A DNA stretch of 64,000 nt from Asticcacaulis sp. AC460 (GCF_000495795.1 NZ_AWGD01000041.1:1-64000), one strand, 5' to 3'. Shown: positions 7,014 to 17,436, numbered from the stretch's first letter. Notes: generated from the sequence alone by a model not told the origin. Made by a program: numbers and translations.

Positions 7014-10000
7014 ATGGCCGAAACCCCGCCCGAAAAACCGAACCTCCGACAGCGCCTAAAGGCAGCGCATGGCCACGCCAACCGCCTCGGCCGTAACGCC
7101 GCCAACGAGGTCCATGGCCGCTGGAAGGCGCTCGACTGGCGCGAAGTCACCTGGTCGAAGGTGGCGCTCAACATCGCCATCCTGCTGGCCATCGTCGCGG
7201 CGATCATCGCCATCCTGCTGACCTCGCTGAACACCGCGCCCGGCCGGCGGCTGCTGATCGAATATGCCACCGGCATCAAGCTCAATTCCGGCCTGCAGAT
7301 CGAGATCGAACGCATCGACGGCTCGCTGTATGGCGAAATGACCCTGCACAATGTCCGCGTCAAAGACCCCAAGGGCGTCTTCATCCAAAGCCCGATCATC
7401 CACCTCAACTGGCGCCCCTTCGGCGCGCTGAACAAACACGTCGATATCCGCGAATTCTCGACCCCGCGCATCGATGTCCTGCGCCAGCCGGCGCTGAACC
7501 CGTCCCAGGATCCCGAAAAAGACAAGGGTCCGCTGCTGCCCGACATCAAGATCGACATCGGCAAGGTCAAGGTCGACGCCATCAACCTGTCGCCCGAAAT
7601 CACCGGCGAAGCCCGCACGCTCAGCCTCAACGGCGAGGCCCATCTGCTCAAACGCCGGGCCCACATCGTCGCCGATGCCCGCAGCACCGAAGGCGACCTG
7701 ATCAATGTCCTGCTGGATGCCGTCCCCGACGACAACAAGCTCGACATCGAAGCCACCCTGCGCGCGCCGTCCGGTGGTCTGGTCGACGATATCCTGAAAC
7801 TGGACGGCCCGGTTACCGCCTTTGTCGGCGGCAAGGGCGAATGGAAGCTGTGGCGCGGCAAGGCCACCGCCAGCCTCGGTGAACAGTCCCTGATGAACCT
7901 GGACCTGACGGCCCAGGACGGCACCTTCTTCGTCAAGGGCCCGGCCTATCCCGGTGTCTTCCTGACCGGCGAATCCGCCGCGCTATTTAAGCCCGCGGTC
8001 CAGGTCGACCTGACGGCCAAGGGCAAGGATCGCCGCTTCGACACCGACCTGAAACTGACCTCGAACGCCCTAAGCCTGACCGCCAAGGGTCTGGTCAACC
8101 TGGCCGGCAACCGCTTCGACAAGGTCGAGGCCCATCTGCGCCTGCTCGACCCGGACGCACTCGGCTACGGCTTTGCCGCCAGTGACCTCTATGCCGACCT
8201 GGTCATCGACGGCGAGTTCCGTCAGCCGCGCTTCGACTACGACGTCAAGGCGACGCGCTTCAATCTGGACACGCTGCGTCTGGTTGATTTCACCGCCCAG
8301 GGCACCTCGCGCGGCAGCGACGGCGTGGTCATCATCCCGGTCAATGCCCGCGCGACCGCCATTTCCGGCATTGACCCGCGAGTCGACCCGCTGTTGACCC
8401 AGCTGAAACTCGACGGCGATATCCGCATCGAAAACGGCCAGTTGACCAGCGACAATATCCGCCTGGTCTCCGACCGCGCCAAGGCCACCGGCTCCCTGCG
8501 CGGCAATACCCGCGACGGCGTCTACAACGCCGACGTCAAGGCCACCGTCAACAACTACACCATCGCCGAAATCGGCACGATGAACGTCTCGACCTCGGCG
8601 AAGATGACCTATCGCGACAAGCCCGGCTTCTCCATGCCAGGCTTCTCTATGAATGGCTCGGCCAATATCGTCACCACCCAATGGTCCCAGGACGCCGTCC
8701 GCGACATCATGGGCGGCAATGCCCGCCTGACCGGCAACTACGCCTGGTCGCCCAACGGCGTCTTCTCGTTCAGCAAGGTCAGCGGCAAGGCGCCGCTCTT
8801 CACCCTCGCCTCGGCCGATGGCAATTTCAACACCAAGGGCGCCATCACCCTGAAGGCCCTCGGCAGCTCACAAACCTACGGCCCGCTCGACCTGACCGCC
8901 AGCGGCACCTTCGACCGGCCCCAGGCCGTCCTGCGCGCCGCCAGCCCCGGCCTGGGCGTCGAGATGCGCGATGTCGTCGCCAACATCACCAGCGCGGAAG
9001 GCGGCTACGCCATCATCGGCGAAGGCAACAGCGCCTACGGTCCCTTCTCGGCCGACACGGTCATCCTGATCGGCAACGGTCCGCTGATCATCGACATCAA
9101 GACCGCCAGCTTCGCCGGCATCAACACCTCCGGTCGCCTGACCCAGACCGACGGCGGCCCATTTGCCGGCAACCTGGCGCTGGCCGGATCGGGCCTCAAC
9201 GGCACCGCCATCCTCAGCAACAATGCCGGCGACCAGGCGGCGATCGTCAATGCCACCGGTTCGGGCGTGGTTATCCCCGGCGACATGAACATAAAGGTCG
9301 GCCGCGCCATCATCGCCGCCAACCTGGTCCTGCGCGACCAGCTCGAACTGACCGGCGACGTCCAGATGGCCAACGCCACCTGGCAGGACTTCAGCCTCGC
9401 CACCGGCCGCGCCAAGATCAACCTGAAGGGCGAAGCGGGCACCGTCCAGGCGGTCGCCACCGGCTCGGCCGCCGTGCCGTTCAATGTCGCGGTCAACGGC
9501 ACGATCGCCCCCAACCTCTACACCGTCGCCGCCAAGGGCACCGCCAACGGGCTGCCCTTCACCCTCGAAAAGCCGGCACGTATCACGAAAGCCGGAAACG
9601 ACTGGGTGTTGCAACCCACGAAACTCGTCATGGAGCAGGGCCGCATGGACCTGGCCGGCCGCTTCGGCGAAAAGCTCCAGATGCAGGCCCGCCTGCACAA
9701 TATCGACCTGTCCGTCGTCAACCTGTTCAGCAACGACCTGGGCGTCGCCGGCCGCGCCGAAGGCTCGGTCGAATTCGCCCAGGTCGGCGGCGGCTTCCCG
9801 ACCGCCCGCCTGGCGCTGAAGATCGACGACTTCTCGCGCACCTCCGCCGCCGTGGTCTCGACCCCGGTCGACATGACGGTCGACGCCCAACTCAACCCCA
9901 ACCGTTCCGCCGCCTCCAACTATGTCCGCGCCGTGGTCCGTCAGGCCGGCAATGTCGTCGGCCGCGTCAATGCCGACCTGACGCCGTCCGGCGATGCCCG

Positions 10001-11309
10001 CTGGGTCGAAGCCCTGATGGACTCCGGCCTGTCGGGCGGCGTGCGCTACAACGGCCCGGCCGCCGTGCCCTTCTCCCTGGCCGGCCTGCCGCGTCAGAAC
10101 CTGACCGGCGCCGTTGCCGTCGCCGCCGACATGTCCGGTCGCCTGCGCCAACCGCGCCTGAACGGGGTGATCAAGGGCACGTCGCTGACCTACGACAACG
10201 AAACCTTCGGCACCCGCATCACCTCCCTGGCCGTCGACGGCCGCTTCACCAATGACCGCCTCGAACTGACCAAACTGACCGGCCGCGCCGGCGCCGGCAC
10301 CGTCTCCGGATCTGGCTGGCTCAGCCTCGCCGCCGAACAGCGCTTCCCCATGTCCATCCATGTCGACCTCGCCAATGCCCGGCTGGCACGCAGCGACACG
10401 GTCGACTCGACGGTCTCCGGCACGCTCGACATCACCAATTCGCAATCCGACGGGGCATGGGTCCGTGGTGATCTGATTCTGCCGCAACTCAAGTACGAAG
10501 TGGTCCGCCAGGGCGCCGCCCAGGTCAACGTCCTGGACGGAGTCCACAAGAAGGGCGTCGAGGACCAGCCCCAAGCCATCGATACGACAATTCCAGCATT
10601 ATGGAATTTAAGCATTGGGGTCCGCGCCGACCGCCAGATTTTTGTCTCCGGGATGGGTCTCGATTCGGAATGGGAAATGGACCTGAAAGTCATCGGCACG
10701 ACCCGCGATCCGCGCGTCGTCGGCCGGATGGAGGTGGTCCGGGGCAACTATACCTTTGCCGGCAAGGCTTTCGTCATCGACAACGGTAATATCATATTCG
10801 ACGGCGGGCCTCTGGCCGACCCGGAAATCTCGATCCAGGCATCAGGCGACATGCAGGAAGTCAAGGGAATCATTAAGGTTTCCGGTTCGGCCCAGCGTCC
10901 GTCCCTGGCGTTCTCCTCGACCCCGGCCCTGCCCCAGGACGAGGTCCTGTCGCGGATGCTGTTCGGCGAAAGCGTCACCAACCTGTCGGCCACCGAAGCC
11001 CTGCAATTGGCCAGTGCTGTCAATGGCTTACGCGGCGGAACCGACTTCCTGAACCCGCTGGGCGCCCTGCGTTCAGCCACCGGCATCGACCGCCTGCGCC
11101 TGGTCGGGGCCGACACGGAAACCGGCCGCGGCACCTCGCTCGCTGCCGGTAAGTACCTGACAAGTAACGTTTATGTTGAGATCGTCACCGACACCAAGGG
11201 CTTCACCGCCACCCAACTCGAAGTCGCCCTGTCGCGCGCCCTGTCGGTCCTGTCCCAGGTCGGCAACCAGGGCACTGCCGTCAGCGTCAGGTATTCGAAG
11301 GATTACTAA
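7014..11309 (+). CDS. tamB: Translocation and assembly module protein TamB
   Basis: 1431 aa, AsmA-like/DUF490 envelope-spanning protein. A single N-terminal membrane anchor ('NIAILLAIVAAIIAILLTSL', about residues 45-68) is followed by a very long beta-rich periplasmic body made of repeating 'LxGxAxL' strands, and by the conserved TamB C-terminal domain from about residue 1080 ('GTTRDPRVVGRMEVVRGNYTF', 'SSTPALPQDEVLSRMLFGES', 'ALSRALSVLSQVGNQG'). Known role: partner of TamA in outer-membrane protein assembly and, in other bacteria, a bridge-like phospholipid carrier. Only 2 bp separate it from tamA, supporting co-translation. Confidence 0.92.
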   Translation: MAETPPEKPNLRQRLKAAHGHANRLGRNAANEVHGRWKALDWREVTWSKVALNIAILLAIVAAIIAILLTSLNTAPGRRLLIEYATGIKLNSGLQIEIERIDGSLYGEMTLHNVRVKDPKGVFIQSPIIHLNWRPFGALNKHVDIREFSTPRIDVLRQPALNPSQDPEKDKGPLLPDIKIDIGKVKVDAINLSPEITGEARTLSLNGEAHLLKRRAHIVADARSTEGDLINVLLDAVPDDNKLDIEATLRAPSGGLVDDILKLDGPVTAFVGGKGEWKLWRGKATASLGEQSLMNLDLTAQDGTFFVKGPAYPGVFLTGESAALFKPAVQVDLTAKGKDRRFDTDLKLTSNALSLTAKGLVNLAGNRFDKVEAHLRLLDPDALGYGFAASDLYADLVIDGEFRQPRFDYDVKATRFNLDTLRLVDFTAQGTSRGSDGVVIIPVNARATAISGIDPRVDPLLTQLKLDGDIRIENGQLTSDNIRLVSDRAKATGSLRGNTRDGVYNADVKATVNNYTIAEIGTMNVSTSAKMTYRDKPGFSMPGFSMNGSANIVTTQWSQDAVRDIMGGNARLTGNYAWSPNGVFSFSKVSGKAPLFTLASADGNFNTKGAITLKALGSSQTYGPLDLTASGTFDRPQAVLRAASPGLGVEMRDVVANITSAEGGYAIIGEGNSAYGPFSADTVILIGNGPLIIDIKTASFAGINTSGRLTQTDGGPFAGNLALAGSGLNGTAILSNNAGDQAAIVNATGSGVVIPGDMNIKVGRAIIAANLVLRDQLELTGDVQMANATWQDFSLATGRAKINLKGEAGTVQAVATGSAAVPFNVAVNGTIAPNLYTVAAKGTANGLPFTLEKPARITKAGNDWVLQPTKLVMEQGRMDLAGRFGEKLQMQARLHNIDLSVVNLFSNDLGVAGRAEGSVEFAQVGGGFPTARLALKIDDFSRTSAAVVSTPVDMTVDAQLNPNRSAASNYVRAVVRQAGNVVGRVNADLTPSGDARWVEALMDSGLSGGVRYNGPAAVPFSLAGLPRQNLTGAVAVAADMSGRLRQPRLNGVIKGTSLTYDNETFGTRITSLAVDGRFTNDRLELTKLTGRAGAGTVSGSGWLSLAAEQRFPMSIHVDLANARLARSDTVDSTVSGTLDITNSQSDGAWVRGDLILPQLKYEVVRQGAAQVNVLDGVHKKGVEDQPQAIDTTIPALWNLSIGVRADRQIFVSGMGLDSEWEMDLKVIGTTRDPRVVGRMEVVRGNYTFAGKAFVIDNGNIIFDGGPLADPEISIQASGDMQEVKGIIKVSGSAQRPSLAFSSTPALPQDEVLSRMLFGESVTNLSATEALQLASAVNGLRGGTDFLNPLGALRSATGIDRLRLVGADTETGRGTSLAAGKYLTSNVYVEIVTDTKGFTATQLEVALSRALSVLSQVGNQGTAVSVRYSKDY

Positions 11310-12399
11310 GCGAATCCAACACCTTCTGCGCCATAACCTTGAACCGGGCGGCCATGTCGCCGTCCGGCTCCAGCGCCGTCAACGGCCGGCCGTCGTCGCA
11401 ACCCGCCCGTAACGCAGGGTCCAGCGGCACCTCGCCCAGGAATGGCACCTTGACGCCATCGGCCAGACGCGCCGCCCCGCCGCGGCCGAAGATCTCGACC
11501 TCCGTGCCGTCGGGCGTCTTGAAAAACGCCATGTTTTCAACGACTCCCAGCACGGGAATGCTGGTCTTGCCGAACAATGTCACCGCCCGGCGGGCGTCCG
11601 ACAGCGCCATTTCCTGAGGCGTCGAGACGATCACCGCGCCATCGATCAGGGTCTTCTGGGTCAGGGTCAATTGCACATCCCCCGTCCCCGGCGGCAGGTC
11701 GACTACCAGCACGTCCAGAGGCTGGCTTTCCGTACCCCACCGCGTCTGGGTCAACAGTTGCGTCAAGGCTTGCGACGCCATGGGTCCACGCCAGATCATG
11801 GCCTGGTCGGCATCGACCAAGAATCCGACGGAATTCACTTTTAAACCAAAGGCTTCCGGCGGCACCATCAGCTTGTCGGGACCGAATTCCGGCGGCCGGC
11901 GGACGCCCAAAAGCGTCGGTGCCGACGGCCCATAGATGTCGGCATCCAGAAACCCGACCCGCAAACCCAGTTGATGCAGACCAAGTGCAATCCCCAGGGA
12001 CACGGTCGACTTGCCGACCCCGCCCTTGCCCGACCCGACCACGATCACCTGTTTGACATGGTCCGGCCGGTCATGGGCTACGGGGGCCGCCTTCTTGACC
12101 TGGTCCACCGCCTGCGGCGAAAGCCTTGCCTGGGCGGGCTTTGGCGGCGCCGGCGCCATCTCGGCCGTCAACACCACCTGCGCCTTGCGCACGCCCTCCA
12201 GACCCGCCAGCAGCTTTTCCGCCGCCAGCCGCACCGGTCCATAAGACGTCACCTTGTCCTGCGGCACTTCCAGCATGAAGCCGACCCGCTCGGGCGAGAC
12301 GATCAACGCCCGCACCAGGCCGGCATCGCTCAGCCCCTGTCCGGTGCCGGGATCGATGATGGCATTGAGGGCGGTCAGGACCTGGTCGCGGTCTAACAT
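11287..12399 (-). CDS. apbC: Iron-sulfur carrier ATPase ApbC/Mrp
   Basis: 370 aa cytoplasmic P-loop ATPase. The N-terminal 80 residues form a MIP18/DUF59-type domain; the nucleotide site is 'GSGKGGVGKST' (around residue 120), with 'DADIYGPSAPTLLG' and 'VVDLPPGTGDVQLT'. Family members carry or transfer Fe-S clusters. Oddity: the CxxC that usually follows 'VENM' is absent here ('VENMAFFKTPDGTEVEIFGRGG'), and I find only one cysteine in the whole protein. Its end overlaps the 3' end of tamB by 23 bp on the opposite strand. It is divergent from miaA with a 70-bp shared promoter region. Confidence 0.88.
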   Translation of the reverse strand: MLDRDQVLTALNAIIDPGTGQGLSDAGLVRALIVSPERVGFMLEVPQDKVTSYGPVRLAAEKLLAGLEGVRKAQVVLTAEMAPAPPKPAQARLSPQAVDQVKKAAPVAHDRPDHVKQVIVVGSGKGGVGKSTVSLGIALGLHQLGLRVGFLDADIYGPSAPTLLGVRRPPEFGPDKLMVPPEAFGLKVNSVGFLVDADQAMIWRGPMASQALTQLLTQTRWGTESQPLDVLVVDLPPGTGDVQLTLTQKTLIDGAVIVSTPQEMALSDARRAVTLFGKTSIPVLGVVENMAFFKTPDGTEVEIFGRGGAARLADGVKVPFLGEVPLDPALRAGCDDGRPLTALEPDGDMAARFKVMAQKVLDSLSNPSNT

Positions 12400-12469
12400 G
12401 GACGGGACTCGTTTCGTTGGCTAATAGGGCGTTGACATAGGCGCTCAGGCCTCCGCTTTAAAGTAGAAA

Positions 12470-13348
12470 ATGTCAGAAAGAGACCCGCCCATCTATCTGC
12501 TGGCCGGACCGACCGCCTCGGGCAAGTCGGCCAAGGCGCTTGCCTGGGCGCAGGAAACCGGCGGGATCATCCTCAATGCCGACTCGATGCAGCTTTATGG
12601 CGACGTCCCGATCCTGACGGCGCGGCCGACGCAAGACGATATGACCCAGGCGGAACACTTCCTTTACGGTCACCTCGGACCGCAGGTTTTATGGTCAGCC
12701 GGCGAGTGGCTGCGCGCCACCCAGCCCTACCTCGATGCCGCCCTGAACGACGGTCCGCCGGTGTGCGTGGTGGGTGGTACGGGGCTCTATTTCAACAGCC
12801 TGGTCTTCGGCCTGGCCGAGATCCCTGAGATCGGCGAACTGGCCCGCACCACCGCCCGCGACACCTACGACGTGCTCGGCGAAACCGCCTTCCGCGACCT
12901 GCTGCGCCAGCATGACCCGAAGGCCGAACGTCGCATTTTCCCGAACGATCGCCAGCGCCTGGCCCGAGCCTACGAAGTCTTCCTGCACACGGGCACACCA
13001 CTAACCCATTGGCAAGACAAGACAAAACCGGCCATTCCGAAAAATTCCTATAAACTGGAAGTATTATATCCCGACCGCGAAGACCTCTACGCGCGGTGTG
13101 ATGCGCGGCTGCAGATCATGCTGGACCAGGGCGCCCTGGACGAGGTCCGCGACCTGATGGGCCAGGGTCTGCGTGATGAGTGGCCGATCATGCGGGTGCT
13201 GGGTCTGCGGGAATTTTCCGCCTACCTGAAGGGCGAGATGACGCTCGACGCGGCGCTGTCCCAGGCCCGGCAGATGACCCGCAATTACGCCAAGCGCCAG
13301 ACCACCTGGTTCCGCAACCAGTTCCCGGAGGCAGGCTTGCGCCCCTGA
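12470..13348 (+). CDS. miaA: tRNA dimethylallyltransferase MiaA
   Basis: 292 aa. Transfers a dimethylallyl group from DMAPP to the N6 of A37 in tRNAs that read UNN codons. Visible signatures: P-loop 'LLAGPTASGKSAKAL' (residues 10-24), 'ILNADSMQLYGDVPILTARP', 'VVGGTGLYFNSL', 'NDRQRLARAYEVFLHTG' and C-terminal 'RNYAKRQTTWFRNQF'. Full length for the family. Starts 70 bp from the divergent apbC start. Confidence 0.95.
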   Translation: MSERDPPIYLLAGPTASGKSAKALAWAQETGGIILNADSMQLYGDVPILTARPTQDDMTQAEHFLYGHLGPQVLWSAGEWLRATQPYLDAALNDGPPVCVVGGTGLYFNSLVFGLAEIPEIGELARTTARDTYDVLGETAFRDLLRQHDPKAERRIFPNDRQRLARAYEVFLHTGTPLTHWQDKTKPAIPKNSYKLEVLYPDREDLYARCDARLQIMLDQGALDEVRDLMGQGLRDEWPIMRVLGLREFSAYLKGEMTLDAALSQARQMTRNYAKRQTTWFRNQFPEAGLRP

Positions 13349-13388
13349 CGGTTCGGCGGTAGTTTGGTATGCGATTTGGGGGGCTTTC

Positions 13389-15374
13389 ATGACATCGCAT
13401 TTACATCGCCGCGCCTTGTTCCGTCTCGGAGGCGCCGCCGCCGCGATCAACCTGGCCGCCCTGAGCGCGCGCGCCGAGGCGCCGGCAAAACCGACCACAC
13501 CCATGCCGCCGGTCGAGGCCTTTGCCACGCCGCCCTTCGTCGACGAGATCACCCTGTCCCCCGACGCTTCACGTTGCGCCATCGTAAGCCAGTCGGGCGA
13601 TGACAAGCTCCTGCTCCACTTCAAACTCGCCGAGCATGACGCGCCGATGAAGCGGATCAATATGGCGCCGGCCAAGATTCGCGGCCTGTTTTTCGGCGAC
13701 AACAGCCACGTCGTCCTGATCAATTCGGTGACCGCCGCCTTGCCGCAGTTTGCCGGCAACAAGCACGAATTTTCCATGGCGCGGTCGGTCACGCTCGATA
13801 CCGCCGAAATGATCACCTTCTTCTCGCGCGAAGACAATTTCTACGGCATCGTCCTGGGCAATATTGAACGCGTCAAGGTCGACGGAGAATACCGTGTCAC
13901 CGCCTCCAACTATCGCATGGCCATACCCTACAGCCTGTGCCTGTTCAGTTTCGGCTTAACGGCGGCGCGCGGCAAATTGCTCCACGAGGGCACCAACGAT
14001 ACAGAAGGTTGGGTGCTGACGCCGGACGGACGGCCGCTGGCCTATGCGGACTATAGTGGCGACCGCAAGACCTGGGAACTCTATTTCAACCTGGCGGAAC
14101 CGGGAAAGGCCAACCGGTTCAAACAAATCTACTCCATCAAGGAGCCACTGAACACGCCGGACCTGGTCGGGCTGGGCCGCGACGGCAAGTCCGTCCTGCT
14201 GTTCATCAATTCCGGCGAGGACGAAGGCCGGTATCACGAGGTCAGCGGCGACGGCGTGCTCAGCCCGCCCCTGGAAACCGGCGGCGAGGACAAGGCGACG
14301 CGTGCCCTGTTCCATCCGACGACAAAACGCCTGGTCGGCTTTTCGCACCACGACGACTGGTTCACCTATGACTATTTCGACCCGCTGCTGAAGAAGCTGG
14401 CCGAAGGATTGGCCCCCTCCATGGGTGACGACTACCGGATTTCCATGATCGATTTCGCCGAAGATCCCCGCAAGATGATCCTGTACGGCGAAAGTGCCTT
14501 CGACGCCGGCACCTATTTCTACATCGACTTCTCCACCGGCGAGATTCAGATCCTGGCGCAGAATTATCCCGATCTCGAACAGGAATGGATCACCCAGAAG
14601 ACGCCGATCTCCTACACGGCTGCCGACGGGCTCAAGATCGAGGGCTACCTGACCCTGCCCCCTTTCAAGGCTGCGAAGAACCTGCCCCTGATTGTTCTGC
14701 CGCATGGCGGGCCGCAGTCGCGCGACACAATCGGCTTCGACTGGCAGGTCCAATGTCTGGCGTCACGCGGCTATGCCGTGCTGCAGCCCAACTTCCGCGG
14801 TTCCAGCGGCTATGGCGATGATTTCATCACCAAGGGTCACGGCGAGTGGGGCCGCAAGATGCAGACCGATCTATCGGACGGGGTGCGCTGGTTGGCGAAA
14901 CAGGGCACGGTCGACCCCAAGCGGGTGGCGATCATGGGTGCTTCCTACGGTGGCTACGCCGCCCTGGCGGGTGCGACGCTGGATGCCGGCGTCTATCGCT
15001 GCGCCGTGTCGATCGCCGGGGTATCGGACCTCAAGTCGATGCTCAGCTTCGAGATCGACCAGCACAGCCGCGACTCGCGGTCGGTGCGGTATTGGAAACA
15101 GTTTACCGGTAACCCCAAGACCTATGAAGACGTGTCACCCGCGCGCCAGGCCGCCAGGGCCTACTGCCCGATACTTCTGATCCACGGTACGGACGACACA
15201 GTGGTTGCGATCGATCAGAGCAAACGCATGGAAAAGGCTCTTAAAGAGGCCGGCAAACCGGTTGAGTTCGTCACCTACAAGGGCCAGGACCACTGGGAAA
15301 CCGTCGGCTCGCACCGTATCGGCATGATGAAGTCCGCCCTCGCCTTCCTTGAGAAACATAATCCGGCAGGCTGA
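13389..15374 (+). CDS. Exported S9 family serine peptidase, array member 1
   Basis: 661 aa. N-terminal twin-arginine signal ('HRRALFRLGGAAAAINLAAL', cleavage near 'ARAEA') suggests folded export to the periplasm. An N-terminal beta-propeller region (about 45-400, opening with 'VDEITLSPDASRCAIV') is followed by an alpha/beta-hydrolase domain of the S9C acylaminoacyl/dipeptidyl peptidase type: 'LIVLPHGGPQSRD', nucleophile Ser519 in 'GASYGGYAAL', Asp603 in 'HGTDDTVV', His635 in 'GQDHWE'. First of four same-strand paralogues; the next starts 8 bp downstream. Likely cleaves oligopeptides; the substrate is not known from sequence. Confidence 0.9.
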   Translation: MTSHLHRRALFRLGGAAAAINLAALSARAEAPAKPTTPMPPVEAFATPPFVDEITLSPDASRCAIVSQSGDDKLLLHFKLAEHDAPMKRINMAPAKIRGLFFGDNSHVVLINSVTAALPQFAGNKHEFSMARSVTLDTAEMITFFSREDNFYGIVLGNIERVKVDGEYRVTASNYRMAIPYSLCLFSFGLTAARGKLLHEGTNDTEGWVLTPDGRPLAYADYSGDRKTWELYFNLAEPGKANRFKQIYSIKEPLNTPDLVGLGRDGKSVLLFINSGEDEGRYHEVSGDGVLSPPLETGGEDKATRALFHPTTKRLVGFSHHDDWFTYDYFDPLLKKLAEGLAPSMGDDYRISMIDFAEDPRKMILYGESAFDAGTYFYIDFSTGEIQILAQNYPDLEQEWITQKTPISYTAADGLKIEGYLTLPPFKAAKNLPLIVLPHGGPQSRDTIGFDWQVQCLASRGYAVLQPNFRGSSGYGDDFITKGHGEWGRKMQTDLSDGVRWLAKQGTVDPKRVAIMGASYGGYAALAGATLDAGVYRCAVSIAGVSDLKSMLSFEIDQHSRDSRSVRYWKQFTGNPKTYEDVSPARQAARAYCPILLIHGTDDTVVAIDQSKRMEKALKEAGKPVEFVTYKGQDHWETVGSHRIGMMKSALAFLEKHNPAG

Positions 15375-15382
15375 GGTTCAAC

Positions 15383-17374
15383 ATGCGCACGACCAGACCT
15401 TCCAGCCTGAATCGCCGCGCCCTGTTCCGCATCGGTGGGGCCGCGGCAGCCGTCAACCTGACGGCCATGAGCGCGCGCGCCGACGAAGCCGCCGCGCCTT
15501 CGACACCCATGCCGCCGGTGGAAGCCTTTGCAGCGCCTCCGGCCGTCGACGAAGTCGCCATCTCGCCCGACGGCACGCGCTGCGCCATCGTCTCGCAGAT
15601 GGGGGAAGAGAAGACCCTGCTGCATTTCCGGGTGAGCGACGCAGCGCTTCGTGCCATCAATCTGGGCCCGGCCAAGGTCCGCGGCCTGATGTTCGGCGAC
15701 AATGACCATGTGGTGGTGGTCAGTTCCGTGACCATCGACCTGGCGAATTTTGCCGGCGGAAACGACGAGTTTTCGGTCGCCCACGCCATCGATCTTGAAA
15801 CGACCGATGCGGTCCGACTATTCGCCAACCAGAAGGAATTCTACAACATCATCGCCGGCGACCTGAACCGGATCAAGGTCGACGGCGAATACCGCGTCAC
15901 GGCGTCGAACTATCGCATCCTGGGTAGCTATAACCTGTGCCTGTTCAGCTTCGACATGGCCAAGCCGCGCAGCCGCCTGATCCATGAGGCCGGTCCGGAT
16001 GCCGAAGGCTGGGTGGTGGCGCCCGACGGGTATCTGGTCGCCTTTTCCAAATACGACGATCAGCGCAAGCTGTGGAGCCTGCACCACAACCTGGCCGGAC
16101 GCGGAAAATCCCCGGACTTCAAAGAGATATTCAGCGTACGAGAACCGTTGAATACGCCGGTCCTTGTCGGGCAAGGTCGCGACGGCCAGTCCGTCATCGT
16201 GGCCTTTAATGCCGGCGAGCACGATGGCGAATACCGTGAACTGTCGCCCGACGGCACCTTGGGCCCCGCGCTGGACAATGACGGCGGCGGCCGCAGCCGT
16301 ACGCCGCTGTTCCATCCGGCGACGGGCCGCCTGGCCGGATTTTCGCACCATGACGATTGGCTCACCTACGACTATTTCGATCCGCTGCTGACGAAGATTG
16401 TTGCAGCAGCCGCGACCGCGCTGGGGCCGGATTACCGCGTCGCCATCAAGGGCTTTGCCGAGGATCCGCGCAAGCTGATCCTGTATGGCGAAAGCCCGAA
16501 GGACGCCGGCAGCTACTACTATGCCGACTTCTCGACCGGCCAGGTCGAGCTTCTGGCCCATAACTACCCGCTGATCCCCGAAGCCTGGATCAGCCAGAAG
16601 ACCCCCGTAAGCTACAGAGCCAGTGACGGTCTGGAGATTCACGGCTACCTCACCCTGCCGCCGTTCCGGGTGGCGAAGAACCTGCCCCTGGTGGTTCTTC
16701 CTCACGGAGGGCCACAGGCGCGCGACAATATCGGCTTTGACTGGCAGGCCCAGGCCCTGGCCTCGCGCGGCTATGCCGTCCTGCAGCCCAATTTCCGCGG
16801 TTCCAGCGGCTACGGCGAGGCCTTCGTGGTCCGCGGACATGGTGAGTGGGGCCGCAGGATGCAGACCGACCTGTCGGACGGGGTACGCTGGCTGGCCTCC
16901 CAGGGCACGATCGACCCAAGGCGCGTTGCCATCATGGGCGCTTCCTATGGCGGTTATGCCGCCTTAGCCGGGGCGACGTTGGATGCCGGCGCCTATCGCT
17001 GCGCCGTGTCGATCGCCGGCGTATCCGAGCTTAACAGCATGCTCGACTACCAATTCCGCAGCAGTGGCGGCACCCTCAACCGCAGAGTGCGCCACTGGCA
17101 ACAGTTCACAGGCGATCGCGGTGGCTATGATGACATCTCGCCCGCGCGCCAGGCGGCCAAGGCCTATTGTCCCATCCTGTTGATTCACGGCACCGACGAC
17201 ACGGTGGTGCCGATCGACCAGAGTAAGCGGATGGAAAGAGCGCTCAAGGAGGCGGACAAACCGGTCGAGTTCATTACCTACAAGGGCCAGGACCATTGGG
17301 AAACCGTGGGGTCGCATCGCATCGGCATGATGGCATCGGCGCTGGCGTTTCTCGAAAAGCACAATCCGGCCTGA
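15383..17374 (+). CDS. Exported S9 family serine peptidase, array member 2
   Basis: 663 aa, closest relative of member 1 by eye, including the leader ('NRRALFRIGGAAAAVNLTAM', Tat type) and long shared stretches in the catalytic domain. Propeller about residues 45-400; catalytic Ser521 ('GASYGGYAAL'), Asp606 ('HGTDDTVVPIDQS'), His638 ('GQDHWETVG'). It differs in the region after the nucleophile (residues about 545-575), where substrate-contact loops would be expected. Located 8 bp after member 1, so very probably one transcript. Confidence 0.9.
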   Translation: MRTTRPSSLNRRALFRIGGAAAAVNLTAMSARADEAAAPSTPMPPVEAFAAPPAVDEVAISPDGTRCAIVSQMGEEKTLLHFRVSDAALRAINLGPAKVRGLMFGDNDHVVVVSSVTIDLANFAGGNDEFSVAHAIDLETTDAVRLFANQKEFYNIIAGDLNRIKVDGEYRVTASNYRILGSYNLCLFSFDMAKPRSRLIHEAGPDAEGWVVAPDGYLVAFSKYDDQRKLWSLHHNLAGRGKSPDFKEIFSVREPLNTPVLVGQGRDGQSVIVAFNAGEHDGEYRELSPDGTLGPALDNDGGGRSRTPLFHPATGRLAGFSHHDDWLTYDYFDPLLTKIVAAAATALGPDYRVAIKGFAEDPRKLILYGESPKDAGSYYYADFSTGQVELLAHNYPLIPEAWISQKTPVSYRASDGLEIHGYLTLPPFRVAKNLPLVVLPHGGPQARDNIGFDWQAQALASRGYAVLQPNFRGSSGYGEAFVVRGHGEWGRRMQTDLSDGVRWLASQGTIDPRRVAIMGASYGGYAALAGATLDAGAYRCAVSIAGVSELNSMLDYQFRSSGGTLNRRVRHWQQFTGDRGGYDDISPARQAAKAYCPILLIHGTDDTVVPIDQSKRMERALKEADKPVEFITYKGQDHWETVGSHRIGMMASALAFLEKHNPA

Positions 17375-17411
17375 TCATGCTTGCTATGTGTTTTGATTGC
17401 ACTTGAAACCG

Positions 17412-17436
17412 CCGCGACGAGACGTTACCGTCGCGG
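17412..17436. other. Hairpin between peptidase genes 2 and 3
   Basis: A perfect 8-bp stem, CCGCGACG (17412-17419) with CGTCGCGG (17429-17436) around a 9-base loop, in the only sizeable gap (92 bp) inside the peptidase array. No T-run follows, so it is not a classical intrinsic terminator; it could attenuate or stabilise the mRNA. Confidence 0.45.
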
